Shown piece after piece: positions 53,981 through 62,878 of a DNA stretch of 64,000 nucleotides. The notes beneath the pieces are model-generated. The model was not told where the DNA came from and did no database searches. It was given only the letters and a program-made list of their open reading frames with translations. Where the stretch lies: the NCBI RefSeq assembly GCF_902522795.1, contig NZ_CABYWZ010000001.1:62001-126000 (forward strand), written 5' to 3'. The stretch's first letter is position 1, and each line of letters starts with the position of its first letter. A program made the position numbers and the translations under genes. The stretch comes from an uncultured Prochlorococcus sp. (GTDB taxonomy: Bacteria; Cyanobacteriota; Cyanobacteriia; PCC-6307; Cyanobiaceae).

Positions 53981-55057
53981 TTGAATAAGAAAAACTTAGT
54001 GAAAAATGATGCGTTAATAATTGATGATTTGCATCATAAATATGATAAGCGAGAAAGTTCAAATTGGATATTAAACGATGTTAACCTGAAAATTGAAAAT
54101 GGCCAATTGTTAGGCTTACTTGGTCCTTCTGGTTGCGGAAAAACTACTCTTTTAAGATTAATCGCGGGGTTCGAATATCCCTCTAAAGGGAGGATTTCTT
54201 TAAATGATAAGGAAATTTCAAGTAGAAAAAAATTTCTTAGTCCTGAGAAAAGAAATATTGGTATGGTTTTTCAAGACTATGCACTTTTCCCTCACTTAAC
54301 TGTTTTGGAAAATGTAATTTTTGGTTTGAAAAACAAAAAAGACAAATCTAGAGTTGATTATTTATTAAATGTTGTTGGTCTTGATAGTTTTGTTGGAAGG
54401 TACCCACATGAACTGTCTGGAGGCCAAAAACAAAGACTCGCAATTGCGAGAGCTCTTGCTCCAGGTACAAATTTTATTTTATTAGATGAACCTTTTTGTA
54501 GTCTTGATATGCATGTCAAACTAAAATTGCGAGGTGAACTCCCTAATATCCTAAAAGGTTGTAATGCAAGCGGATTGATGGTTACTCATGATCCGGAAGA
54601 AGCGATGTCAATTTGCGATAAGGTCGCCGTTATGAATGAGGGGAAAATACATCAAATTGATACGCCAATTAACCTTCTAAATAATCCCAAGACCATATTT
54701 GTTAGTAGTTTTATTTTGGGTAATAATATTATTAATCTCAAAAAAATTGGTAATTCATATATTTCTTGTTTAGGTGAAATAAATTGTTCAGAGTATTTGA
54801 AAAAAACAGGTATCAAAAGTATGTCAATATCGCCTAAATTTATTTCAATGAAAAGATCAGAATCTGGTGATGCGATTGTTATATCTAAAGAATTTCTTGG
54901 AGAATTTCTTATATATAAAGTATCTATTAATGGAAACATATTAAGGGTTAGAACTGATATTAATAATCTCCTTAATAATGGCGATAAATGTTCTCTTTCT
55001 ATTAATAAAAATAGTTATTATTTTTTATATCCTGGAGCATATAAGGAATATATATAG
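53981..55057 (+). CDS. futC: Iron(III) ABC transporter ATP-binding protein (FutC-like)
   Basis: LLGPSGCGKTTLLRLIAGFE, LSGGQKQRLAIARALAPG, LLDEPFCSLDMHVKLKLRGELP; C-terminal TOBE-like domain. Confidence 0.82.
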   Translation: MNKKNLVKNDALIIDDLHHKYDKRESSNWILNDVNLKIENGQLLGLLGPSGCGKTTLLRLIAGFEYPSKGRISLNDKEISSRKKFLSPEKRNIGMVFQDYALFPHLTVLENVIFGLKNKKDKSRVDYLLNVVGLDSFVGRYPHELSGGQKQRLAIARALAPGTNFILLDEPFCSLDMHVKLKLRGELPNILKGCNASGLMVTHDPEEAMSICDKVAVMNEGKIHQIDTPINLLNNPKTIFVSSFILGNNIINLKKIGNSYISCLGEINCSEYLKKTGIKSMSISPKFISMKRSESGDAIVISKEFLGEFLIYKVSINGNILRVRTDINNLLNNGDKCSLSINKNSYYFLYPGAYKEYI

Positions 55058-55203
55058 ATTTTTTTTATAGGCAATTACACTTGCCCCCCTTCCAATTAGA
55101 GCATTTTTTCTTTTTACATTTCTTTTTTTTACTGTTATATATTTTATTAGTTAATAGCAGTTCAGAAAATCTGTACTGTAAATTCATTTATAGTATTGAG
55201 ATT

Positions 55204-55216
55204 GATTTTCATTATC
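55204..55216. promoter_or_regulatory. Candidate Fur-box-like half site upstream of ferritin
   Basis: GATTTTCATTATC, 12/13 match to GATTATCATTATC (one half of the palindromic Fur consensus), about 80 nt upstream of the ferritin ATG. Confidence 0.45.
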
Positions 55217-55294
55217 ATATTATTTAATTTAATTTAAAGGATTAATTAATTACTAATTTATACAAAATGTTGTATTATTTAATTAGTTTCTTAT

Positions 55295-55855
55295 ATGGCA
55301 ATGAAAGAAAATAATCTAAAGCTAAAGAAATTAATTAATTTTGGTCCATCTGGAAGAGCTGTCGCTCAACCAATTGAGAAAAGTTTATTGGATAATATTT
55401 TTGAACATTTAACGATGGAACGATATGCCAATGTTCAATATTTTTCTATATACCTCTGGTTTCAAGAACGTGATTTAAATGGATTTGCTTCTCATTTTCT
55501 AAGTGAATCACAAGGTGAAATGGAACATGCTCAGAAATTTGCAGATTACTTAATCGCAAGAGGAGAAAGCGTAAAATTAGATGAAATTCCTGCGCCAGTT
55601 CAAGCATGGGATTCAATAGAGGATCTAATTTCTTATTCTTTCAACATGGAGGCTGATTTAACCTCATCTTTACAACAGCTTTATTCTATTTCAGAAAGAA
55701 TTTCAGATACAAGAACTAATGTATTTTTAGATCCAATCATTGAGGCTCAAACTAAATCAGAAGATGAATTCGCCAACATTCTTGGTAAAGTAAAGTTTGC
55801 TTCTAATCAACCTTCTGCAATCTTATTGATAGATAGTGATTTAAAGAAAAAATAG
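55295..55855 (+). CDS. ftn: Ferritin
   Basis: HLTMERYANVQYFSIYLWFQERDLNGFASHFLSESQGEMEHAQKFADYLIARGE ferroxidase-centre ligands. Confidence 0.93.
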   Translation: MAMKENNLKLKKLINFGPSGRAVAQPIEKSLLDNIFEHLTMERYANVQYFSIYLWFQERDLNGFASHFLSESQGEMEHAQKFADYLIARGESVKLDEIPAPVQAWDSIEDLISYSFNMEADLTSSLQQLYSISERISDTRTNVFLDPIIEAQTKSEDEFANILGKVKFASNQPSAILLIDSDLKKK

Positions 55856-56131
55856 ATTACTTTCAAATTTATTTTCATTCAATGTTCTTTTCGTTAATTC
55901 AACAAGTAAATTAGAAAAGTTAATATTATCTGCATTGTTTTTATTTAGGAGCTCAGCTATTTTATAAATCTCATTAACTCTTTTAAAAAGATTTTTGTTT
56001 TCAGAAAATAACCTTCCCTTCAGTGATTTATTTTCTGTAGATTTGTAGGATTGCTTGATATTTCTGAGTCTATGCGATAAAACATCAACTTCCAATAACA
56101 AGTTGTTAGTAAGTGATTGTGATTCCTTCAT
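55841..56131 (-). CDS. Hypothetical protein (shorter start chosen)
   Basis: ORF 55841..56200 overlaps the regulator gene. The internal Met at 56131 (MKESQSLTNNLLLEVDVLSHRLRNIKQ) gives a clean start. Confidence 0.55.
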   Translation of the reverse strand: MKESQSLTNNLLLEVDVLSHRLRNIKQSYKSTENKSLKGRLFSENKNLFKRVNEIYKIAELLNKNNADNINFSNLLVELTKRTLNENKFESNLFFL

Positions 56132-56135
56132 ATTT

Positions 56136-56723
56136 TTATAGCGGCGATGTTTCAATAAAAGAAGGAGCAACACTAACTGTTTGGGTTCCAATCGGAGCAA
56201 TTAATAATTCAGATGATCTTAATTTAGAAATTAATCTTGTTGATGTTACTCGTGTAGACCCGATTAATTCACCAATCCTTTCATGAGTTAACCTAAAAGG
56301 TAACTCACACCATTGACCACATCTTCTACCTAGACGATTTACTAGTATTGAAAATAAAGCTTGTAATCGCTGTTCTGCATTTCCTAAGTGTCTAATCCTC
56401 AGGAGTTGCAAAGTCCATTCATTTACTGCATCGAAACCAATATTTTCATCAATATTTACATTGCTGTGAAAAGATAAATCTGTAAGTGCTTCAACACAGA
56501 CACCTTCGCTACATAAAAGGTCGGTTCTTAATTGATCTCTTGATTGTAAAAATGCGAGGGTCATTCCTTCAGTTTCCTCACATGGACAATAAACTCTTGC
56601 AATTCCACTTTCAACTTCTAGGCATGTTCCTTTTGGTCTTGATGAAGGATCTATTAATACGGATTGTCCAGTTATTATCCTTACTGATTTTGAGGGAGAT
56701 TCTCCATAACTATGGAAATTCAT
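56136..56723 (-). CDS. Crp/Fnr-family transcriptional regulator
   Basis: C-terminal winged-helix LPFRLTHERIGELIGSTRVTSTRLISKLRSSELL; N-terminal effector-like domain with several cysteines (YCPCEETEG, CSEGVC). Confidence 0.9.
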   Translation of the reverse strand: MNFHSYGESPSKSVRIITGQSVLIDPSSRPKGTCLEVESGIARVYCPCEETEGMTLAFLQSRDQLRTDLLCSEGVCVEALTDLSFHSNVNIDENIGFDAVNEWTLQLLRIRHLGNAEQRLQALFSILVNRLGRRCGQWCELPFRLTHERIGELIGSTRVTSTRLISKLRSSELLIAPIGTQTVSVAPSFIETSPL

Positions 56724-56735
56724 TTATTTATATAT

Positions 56736-56754
56736 GATAATGAGAATTATTATC
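56736..56754. promoter_or_regulatory. Predicted Fur box upstream of the Crp/Fnr-family gene
   Basis: GATAATGAGAATTATTATC, 17/19 identical to GATAATGATAATCATTATC; 13 nt from the regulator start codon. Confidence 0.72.
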
Positions 56755-56780
56755 AATTATGTACTAAAAAATTACTTATT

Positions 56781-56799
56781 GCAATAGATTCTCATTATC
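56781..56799. promoter_or_regulatory. Second, weaker Fur-like site
   Basis: GCAATAGATTCTCATTATC, 14/19 to the palindrome; strong right half GATTCTCATTATC. Confidence 0.45.
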
Positions 56800-56873
56800 A
56801 TAACATTTCTGAAGTTTTTCTTTACATAGTATTTAGGAATATAATTTAGGTAGAATTGCTAAATATTTTTTTA

Positions 56874-57062
56874 ATGAGCGTAAATAGAGTTTGCTTTAAT
56901 TGTGGAAGTTCTTCATTCGTCTCAGACCGATCTTTAGGAGGTAAGATTGTATGTTCTAAATGTGGATCTTCTTCATTTAAAAATAAATCCTCTTCATTTT
57001 TAAAAAGTAAAAAGTTAGTATTTCTTGCTATAGCGATAGCTATTTTTATAATTGTTATTTAG
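56874..57062 (+). CDS. Small zinc-ribbon membrane protein
   Basis: MSVNRVCFNCGSSSFVSDRSLGGKIVCSKCGSSSFKNK... two CXXC pairs plus C-terminal TM helix. Listed ORF starts at 56856; the ATG at 56874 seems more likely. Confidence 0.7.
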   Translation: MSVNRVCFNCGSSSFVSDRSLGGKIVCSKCGSSSFKNKSSSFLKSKKLVFLAIAIAIFIIVI

Positions 57063-57843
57063 ATAATCTGTTTATATTCCAAAGTCCATTATTATTAGTT
57101 AAATCCACTTGAATACCAAATAATTTATTAAAATTTTCACTATTCATAACCTTATTTTGATCCCCATCAGCGATTATTTTGCCATCTTTTAGCATTATGA
57201 CCCGGTCATAAATTTTGGTAATCGTTGAAATATCATGAGTGACGCATAAAATTTTCGTATTTAATTTTGATAATTCATTAACCTTATCAATTACAAAAAA
57301 CTTTGATTTATAATCTAAATTTGCAATTGGTTCATCTAGGATTAAGATTTTCGGTTTTTTGATTAATGCCCTTGCAATGAGAGAAATTTGTTTTTCTCCA
57401 TCTGATAAATAGGAAAAATTCTTTTTAGATAAACTAAAAATATTCATTTTTTTCATAATTTTTTCTACCTTATAAGAATCTCTTTCAGATTTATTTTGTA
57501 CGTAACAATATTTTCCATATAGTCCACTTAAAATTAAATCAAAAACTTGTAAATTTGGATTTATTCTATTTTTTATATCATTATTTACAGTACTTATTTT
57601 ATTTCTTAGTTCCCATAAATTTATAAGTTCTTTGTCAAATATCTTCAGTTTCGATTCATTAGCTACTACTGGGTATATGTTTCTATTAATTATTTCAATT
57701 AAGGATGATTTCCCTGAACCATTTGGTCCAATTAATATTACATTTTCTGAATAAGATATCTTTAAATTTAAATCTTTAATTACTCTAAAGCCATTTTTAA
57801 AACAATTTATATTTTTTGCGTCAAACCAAAATTTATTAAACAC
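57055..57843 (-). CDS. ABC transporter ATP-binding protein without adjacent permease
   Basis: LIGPNGSGKSSLIEIIN, YLSDGEKQISLIARALIKKPKILILDEPIANLD. GTG start overlaps the upstream stop (TAGTG). Confidence 0.88.
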   Translation of the reverse strand: MFNKFWFDAKNINCFKNGFRVIKDLNLKISYSENVILIGPNGSGKSSLIEIINRNIYPVVANESKLKIFDKELINLWELRNKISTVNNDIKNRINPNLQVFDLILSGLYGKYCYVQNKSERDSYKVEKIMKKMNIFSLSKKNFSYLSDGEKQISLIARALIKKPKILILDEPIANLDYKSKFFVIDKVNELSKLNTKILCVTHDISTITKIYDRVIMLKDGKIIADGDQNKVMNSENFNKLFGIQVDLTNNNGLWNINRLSK

Positions 57844-57944
57844 TAAAACTTATTACTCCAAAATATAATCAATTGAATCGAGCTTAAAATAAATATAAAG
57901 AGATAAAGCCAATTCAACCATGATGGTCTATCTACTTTCTTCAT
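57843..57944 (-). CDS. 33-aa single-TM microprotein
   Basis: Not in the ORF track. Direct reverse-strand translation: MKKVDRPSWLNWLYLFIFILSSIQLIIFWSNKF*; fills the gap between the Rieske gene and the ABC ATPase. Confidence 0.65.
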   Translation of the reverse strand: MKKVDRPSWLNWLYLFIFILSSIQLIIFWSNKF

Positions 57945-57947
57945 AAA

Positions 57948-59270
57948 TTATATTATTAACATAAAAAATATAAGCGGAGCAGCAAATCTTACAAATGTTT
58001 TTCTAATAATATCTATATTATTTGCAATTTCTAGCTTCTTTACCTCAGGAGGGTATTTCAATATCACTTTGTCATATACATCAAGATTTTGTTTTTTGTT
58101 AATATTTTTCCATGGTGCATCTTTATCTTCAGACTTCTTGTACCACTTCCAAAAATAATTTATTATCCTATCTTCTCCCAATAACTTTATTTCATCCTTA
58201 TTTATAAATCCCATGTCGTGATTATATGTTTGTGTTTTTAAAATCATATAATCCTCATCGAATATCTTATAAAAAATCTTTCTTTGAGTCTCTTTAAATA
58301 GTAAGAGGTTATTAAGGAGTTTATTTTGTAGAAATTTCCTGTAGTGTCTTACTATCACTCTTGCTTTATTGATTCCTAGAGGAATATGATCTAAAACTTG
58401 TAAATACCTTGATGTGGAAGGATCACCTTTGTAAATTAATATCCTTCCTGGAGGAATATATTTTATCCGGATAAATTCTTTTGTAGGGTTATTCTTGTAA
58501 TAATAAATACTTTCAATATATTTAGGATTAATATTAATTTTCTGGTTAAAACTAACTAGTACGTTTTTATTCACATCTTTATCAGGGATTGTATCGCCAT
58601 GAACCCAAAAAATATGAAGGATATCCAGGTGATTTTCAATAATCCTTGACCAATCACATTTGAAGTCAACTAATACCTCCTCAAAGACATAATCCTTATG
58701 CGAAAAACCATTTTCATATAATTCGTAGTTACTTACAGGTGTATCTTCACTTATATTATTTAAATCAGTATCTGATTTTTTAGAAAAATGTACAAAAATA
58801 TATCCATCTTTTTCTGAAGTTTTGTATTGAGATAAATGTATTCTTTTGGCGTAGTTATCATAGTTATTATCAACTATATGGCGACAAGTTATTCTGTCAA
58901 GATTTTGGCAGCTACCCCCAGATGAAAACTTAGCTCCATGATATGGGCAGGTTATTACTCCATCTGATAATGTCCCTCCAAAAAAGGAGGCTCCTCTATG
59001 TGGACAAATATTTTTAATGCACCTTACGTTCTTATTTTCATCTCTATAAAGAACAAGAGGCTCATCATATAGCGAAAAATAATATAGCTTATTTTTTTTT
59101 AGTTCTTTAGAGGGACAAATTGCATACCAACCAAATAAACCTATATTTAATTCTTTTTGATTTTCTCTAATATCAAACGAGTCAATTTTTACTACCGTTC
59201 CTTTTTTTAATGGCTTAAGGACGGTATTAAAGTCTTTTGATTTAAAAAAATTAATTTGTCTGTTTTCCAT
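57948..59270 (-). CDS. Rieske [2Fe-2S] oxygenase (pheophorbide a oxygenase/Lls1-like)
   Basis: Rieske CPHRGASFFGGTLSDGVITCPYHGAKF; mononuclear iron site ENHLDILHIFWVHGDT; C-terminal TM. Confidence 0.9.
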   Translation of the reverse strand: MENRQINFFKSKDFNTVLKPLKKGTVVKIDSFDIRENQKELNIGLFGWYAICPSKELKKNKLYYFSLYDEPLVLYRDENKNVRCIKNICPHRGASFFGGTLSDGVITCPYHGAKFSSGGSCQNLDRITCRHIVDNNYDNYAKRIHLSQYKTSEKDGYIFVHFSKKSDTDLNNISEDTPVSNYELYENGFSHKDYVFEEVLVDFKCDWSRIIENHLDILHIFWVHGDTIPDKDVNKNVLVSFNQKININPKYIESIYYYKNNPTKEFIRIKYIPPGRILIYKGDPSTSRYLQVLDHIPLGINKARVIVRHYRKFLQNKLLNNLLLFKETQRKIFYKIFDEDYMILKTQTYNHDMGFINKDEIKLLGEDRIINYFWKWYKKSEDKDAPWKNINKKQNLDVYDKVILKYPPEVKKLEIANNIDIIRKTFVRFAAPLIFFMLII

Positions 59271-59428
59271 AAATTAATTTCTTTTTTTAAATGACTGTTT
59301 ATCTTTCGGAACTATAACCCAAGTAAATAATCAATTTCTTATAAAAAGAAAATTCTCTATTATTTGTAGCAATAATTATGTAGTTATTGAAAAATATTGG
59401 TCTTCTGACGCACCTATGTATCTTTATT

Positions 59429-59623
59429 TCATGTTTTTTGTATCTTTTGTGATTCTTTTAAATTTTTTATGTAATCAATGGCATCATCAATATTTTTGTG
59501 GAAATTGCATTGACCCAAATAACAACCTATGAATCTCAAGAATTTTCTCTTGCCACCAGTAATTTCATATCTATGAATTGTTCCGCCATCTATTGGGGCA
59601 TAAATAAGTTCAGGTAGAGCCAT
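59429..59623 (-). CDS. Small conserved hypothetical protein, 64 aa
   Basis: MALPELIYAPIDGGTIHRYEITGGKRKFLRFIGCYLGQCNFHKNIDDAIDYIKNL; non-random composition. Confidence 0.6.
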   Translation of the reverse strand: MALPELIYAPIDGGTIHRYEITGGKRKFLRFIGCYLGQCNFHKNIDDAIDYIKNLKESQKIQKT

Positions 59624-59789
59624 ATTAATTTTGTATTTAATACTTAATTAAACAATAATTCATGTTTAAATACATTTCCATAGCTCAATCCATATATTTA
59701 ATAATTAATTTACTTATTATTGGATAATTATTTATTGTATACCCAAGTATTATTTGTTATCTATTAATTATTGATATGGATTTTTTATT

Positions 59790-59885
59790 ATGCCAAAAGC
59801 ATTTAGGCGTTTTTTAAAAAAACTACCAAAAAAAATTCAAACTATAAAATACTCATTTAGAGAGTTTTTATCTTCCAAAATATGA
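59790..59885 (+). CDS. Possible 31-aa basic peptide
   Basis: Translation MPKAFRRFLKKLPKKIQTIKYSFREFLSSKI*; strongly basic. Too short to be certain. Confidence 0.3.
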   Translation: MPKAFRRFLKKLPKKIQTIKYSFREFLSSKI

Positions 59886-59990
59886 AATTGCTATTGTGGT
59901 TAATAAATTTTTAATTTCTATATTTTTAATAAAACATAGTAGGTAGAGTTAAATTCTAAACTATATTAAATTTGCAACTTATGAAATATT

Positions 59991-60332
59991 ATGATCAAAA
60001 GAGTTTTTACGATATTCATTTTAACTTTACTTCTTCTAATTAATAGTCCAGTTTTCTCATTAGATACTTCTTCTAAAACTCTTGACAAGTATACTAAAAA
60101 GATTTCTAACAAGTTCACTAGAACTTACTGCAATACTACCAAATTCGGTATTTCTTATGAAGGAGCTTTGGCTTTTGCTATTGGTGAGACTAATAAGGAA
60201 TTTAAAAATAATAAACTCAATAAGTTGATAGATATTGGTGTTCTAAAAAATTCAATAGTTAATGATTTAGAAAATAATTGCCAGGGTTTTGATTTTGCTA
60301 TTAGAAATTTAGACAATTTAAAATTTAACTAG
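59991..60332 (+). CDS. Exported hypothetical protein
   Basis: Signal peptide MIKRVFTIFILTLLLLINSPVFS; two cysteines in the mature part. Confidence 0.65.
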   Translation: MIKRVFTIFILTLLLLINSPVFSLDTSSKTLDKYTKKISNKFTRTYCNTTKFGISYEGALAFAIGETNKEFKNNKLNKLIDIGVLKNSIVNDLENNCQGFDFAIRNLDNLKFN

Positions 60333-60354
60333 AAAAATGTGAATTTTTAAAGTC

Positions 60355-60537
60355 TTATTTTTTACCTATCCAATCATTGGGCTTCTCCATCATCCATTCA
60401 AAAACCCCTTTAGCATCAAGGTTTTTAGATGCATAAACAAATAAAATTGGAAATATTAAAATTACTGAGCCAATAACTGTTAACTCTATTTTACCAATCC
60501 CCATCTCAGTTGCTGTTAAGGCAAAATAATTAATCAT
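60355..60537 (-). CDS. Small membrane protein, 60 aa
   Basis: MINYFALTATEMGIGKIELTVIGSVILIFPILFVYASKNLDAKGVFEWMMEKPNDWIGKK; one TM. Confidence 0.6.
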   Translation of the reverse strand: MINYFALTATEMGIGKIELTVIGSVILIFPILFVYASKNLDAKGVFEWMMEKPNDWIGKK

Positions 60538-60671
60538 TATCTTTATTGAATTAAAATTTATTTCTATATAATTTACAAAAAATCTTAATTTTTTCTAGTG
60601 AAATATTTGTATAAAGTACCTATTTTAATGATTCAGACTTTTTAATAATTTAAATAATATATTTTTGTTAG

Positions 60672-60821
60672 ATGGTTATGAATCATGAAATTATTATTTT
60701 CACACCTATTTTTGCAGTATTGATTGGATTTATATTTTTTACAATTTTAAAAAAAAGAAAGAGATCAGCTAAAAGTATTTATAAATTAATAGATGATTTA
60801 GAAAAAAAATACATATATTAA
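60672..60821 (+). CDS. Possible 49-aa membrane protein
   Basis: Translation MVMNHEIIIFTPIFAVLIGFIFFTILKKRKRSAKSIYKLIDDLEKKYIY*; TM followed by a basic stretch. Confidence 0.45.
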   Translation: MVMNHEIIIFTPIFAVLIGFIFFTILKKRKRSAKSIYKLIDDLEKKYIY

Positions 60822-60842
60822 TCTTTTTTGTAGGAATAAAGA

Positions 60843-61139
60843 TTAATCAAATTCTATACCAACTTCTTCTTTTAAATCTCTGTCCAAATCTGGAAGATGA
60901 GGTTCAACCCAATGATCTTTGTTATCAATACCAGCTGCATTTACATAATTCATGATGTGCTGATCCACTTGCTTGTAAAGATCATGCAAATTTAAATCCA
61001 TACGAATATCATGTGCAATTTCAGAAACTTGCTTTTCTGTTAGACAATGATCTGGATGAAGTAAATCACAACATGGAATTCTCTTCTCAATCAATTCATT
61101 TAGATTGATTTTTATTTCGTAATCTTGATGGACAGTCAT
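60843..61139 (-). CDS. Conserved hypothetical protein, 98 aa
   Basis: Intact His/Asp-rich ORF MTVHQDYEIKINLNELIEKRIPCCDLLHPDHCLTEKQVSEIAHDIRMDL. Confidence 0.65.
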   Translation of the reverse strand: MTVHQDYEIKINLNELIEKRIPCCDLLHPDHCLTEKQVSEIAHDIRMDLNLHDLYKQVDQHIMNYVNAAGIDNKDHWVEPHLPDLDRDLKEEVGIEFD

Positions 61140-61233
61140 TAGATTTTGTATCTATTAATTTATTTTAATTATGTTTAAGGTTTTGTATATCTTTAGTCAA
61201 GAAATAAAGTTCTTTAATATCAATGTTGTAATT

Positions 61234-61389
61234 TTAAATAAATAGATCTTCCAAATCTTTATATAAATCATCATTATCTTTTTGGTTCTCTATAAAGTCA
61301 TGGTGATCTAGTGAAAGTTCTTTTTTAGAGGTATAGAAAAGATATCCAAGGGCTCCTAAGAGTAAGGTTGTTGGTAAAATCATTAGCAT
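61234..61389 (-). CDS. Possible 51-aa membrane protein
   Basis: Translation MLMILPTTLLLGALGYLFYTSKKELSLDHHDFIENQKDNDDLYKDLEDLFI*; N-terminal TM, acidic tail. Confidence 0.5.
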   Translation of the reverse strand: MLMILPTTLLLGALGYLFYTSKKELSLDHHDFIENQKDNDDLYKDLEDLFI

Positions 61390-61459
61390 TTAATTGACTT
61401 ATAATGAATATAGTGCAACACTTATTACAGTCAAGTGCTGAACTTTATTTAATTTTTAG

Positions 61460-61858
61460 ATGCCTACCAAGAAAAAAAGAGTTGGTTTTATTCCTAGAGA
61501 AAATGTTATGAGAATAATTGAAAAGTTGAGCATAGAGAACAATTTAAGTAATTCAAAAATAATAAGTATTTTGGTGGAAGAAGCACTTTCTGTAAGAGGC
61601 ATATTTAATAAAAGAATTGGGAAAGAAAATCAATCATATCAAGTGAATTACGATAATTTACAAAACTTATCCGATAATTCTGGTAACTTCATAGATAATG
61701 TTAAACACTCGATTGATACTCAATTAATCAATCATTTTATTCCTAGTAAATCAACACATTTAAATGAGGCAAATCAGGATGCTTTTGACTTACAAACTTA
61801 TAAACAGTTTTTATCATTCCTTAAATTCCAGGAAATGATTGATAAATATAACACTTAA
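61460..61858 (+). CDS. Ribbon-helix-helix-like protein (putative DNA-binding)
   Basis: KKKRVGFIPRENVMRIIEKLSIENNLSNSKIISILVEEALSVRGIF fits the RHH/CopG pattern. Confidence 0.5.
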   Translation: MPTKKKRVGFIPRENVMRIIEKLSIENNLSNSKIISILVEEALSVRGIFNKRIGKENQSYQVNYDNLQNLSDNSGNFIDNVKHSIDTQLINHFIPSKSTHLNEANQDAFDLQTYKQFLSFLKFQEMIDKYNT

Positions 61859-61984
61859 TATGGTGTTGCTAAGTGATGCACTGTGCGTTATATTAAATTT
61901 GTATTTATATGGGATTTGCATATTAAAATTATTTTCACCATTTCAAAAATATAAATTTAATTAATCTATAAAATATTTATTCCT

Positions 61985-62299
61985 ATGAAGTCACCTCTCC
62001 CAGTTTTATCTGTAAATCTTCTCCCTCCAGACAAGTTATATTGTAATTTTAGTTATTGGAGTTCATTGTTCTCTCAGGATATGCAAATTTTATGGGATAG
62101 TGCGCATGGAGTACCTTTAGAAAAACTACCAAAAGGAGTTTCAGATATTATTTTCCCATATTTATTGCTTGCACTCTCAGACTATAAGACTTCGCAAATA
62201 AATAACATGAATGGAATAGGATTAGATAATCTATTAAGCCTTTGGTTTGATAAGTACTTATTAAACAAAAATGGTTACTTTGAATTAATAAAAAAATAA
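61985..62299 (+). CDS. Hypothetical protein, 104 aa
   Basis: Intact ORF, no recognised domain. Confidence 0.5.
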   Translation: MKSPLPVLSVNLLPPDKLYCNFSYWSSLFSQDMQILWDSAHGVPLEKLPKGVSDIIFPYLLLALSDYKTSQINNMNGIGLDNLLSLWFDKYLLNKNGYFELIKK

Positions 62300-62429
62300 A
62301 ATTTATAATTTGCTATTAATATCAAATTTTATACCTATAAATATTTATTGAGTTTAAAAATTTTTTAAGTGATTCTTTCCGAATTGGCACATCAATAGTC
62401 TTGCTATAAATATAGTAAATTATTTAATA

Positions 62430-62522
62430 ATGAATTCTTTAAATTTCTTTTTAGCAAATATGTGTATTGACGTTTTGATGATGCTAATCAGGAGAGTTTT
62501 AAAATTAAGAAAAGCAATATAA
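62430..62522 (+). CDS. Possible 30-aa peptide
   Basis: Translation MNSLNFFLANMCIDVLMMLIRRVLKLRKAI*; directly followed by another ATG (TAAATG). Confidence 0.25.
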   Translation: MNSLNFFLANMCIDVLMMLIRRVLKLRKAI

Positions 62523-62594
62523 ATGAAATTTAATTCAAAAACCCTAAGCTTGATATTAAATCTGTTATTTTGCTTGTTTATATTTATTATTTAA
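62523..62594 (+). CDS. Possible 23-aa hydrophobic peptide
   Basis: Translation MKFNSKTLSLILNLLFCLFIFII*; abuts the preceding ORF. Confidence 0.2.
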   Translation: MKFNSKTLSLILNLLFCLFIFII

Positions 62595-62700
62595 TTTTTT
62601 ATTTTTAATTAATAATTTTCAAAAAATTTAAAAATTAATATTCAAATTTGGTTGACTTTTATTGTTAATGCGATGATAATGACAAAAATTAATTTTAATT

Positions 62701-62874
62701 GTGAGTCTTCTTTCAAATACTTTTGATGATTTTGTTGATGATCTACTTTTATCAGATTCTAATTTGTTGAAAGGGGAACTTGATTTTTTGCTTATGCAAC
62801 ATTTATTTAATTCTATAGATTTAAATCTTATAAATAAAACTGAAATTGAAGATAACGAGTCATTAGCCGCTTAA
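62701..62874 (+). CDS. Possible 57-aa acidic protein
   Basis: GTG start; MSLLSNTFDDFVDDLLLSDSNLLKGELDFLLMQHLFNSIDLNLINKTEIEDNESLAA*. Confidence 0.45.
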   Translation: MSLLSNTFDDFVDDLLLSDSNLLKGELDFLLMQHLFNSIDLNLINKTEIEDNESLAA

Positions 62875-62878
62875 TTTT

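Noticed and set aside
61460-62299. Possible toxin-antitoxin pair (RHH-like protein plus 104-aa ORF)
   Set aside because: The genes are separated by about 125 nt, the 104-aa protein has no toxin-like motif, and no overlap or coupling is seen.
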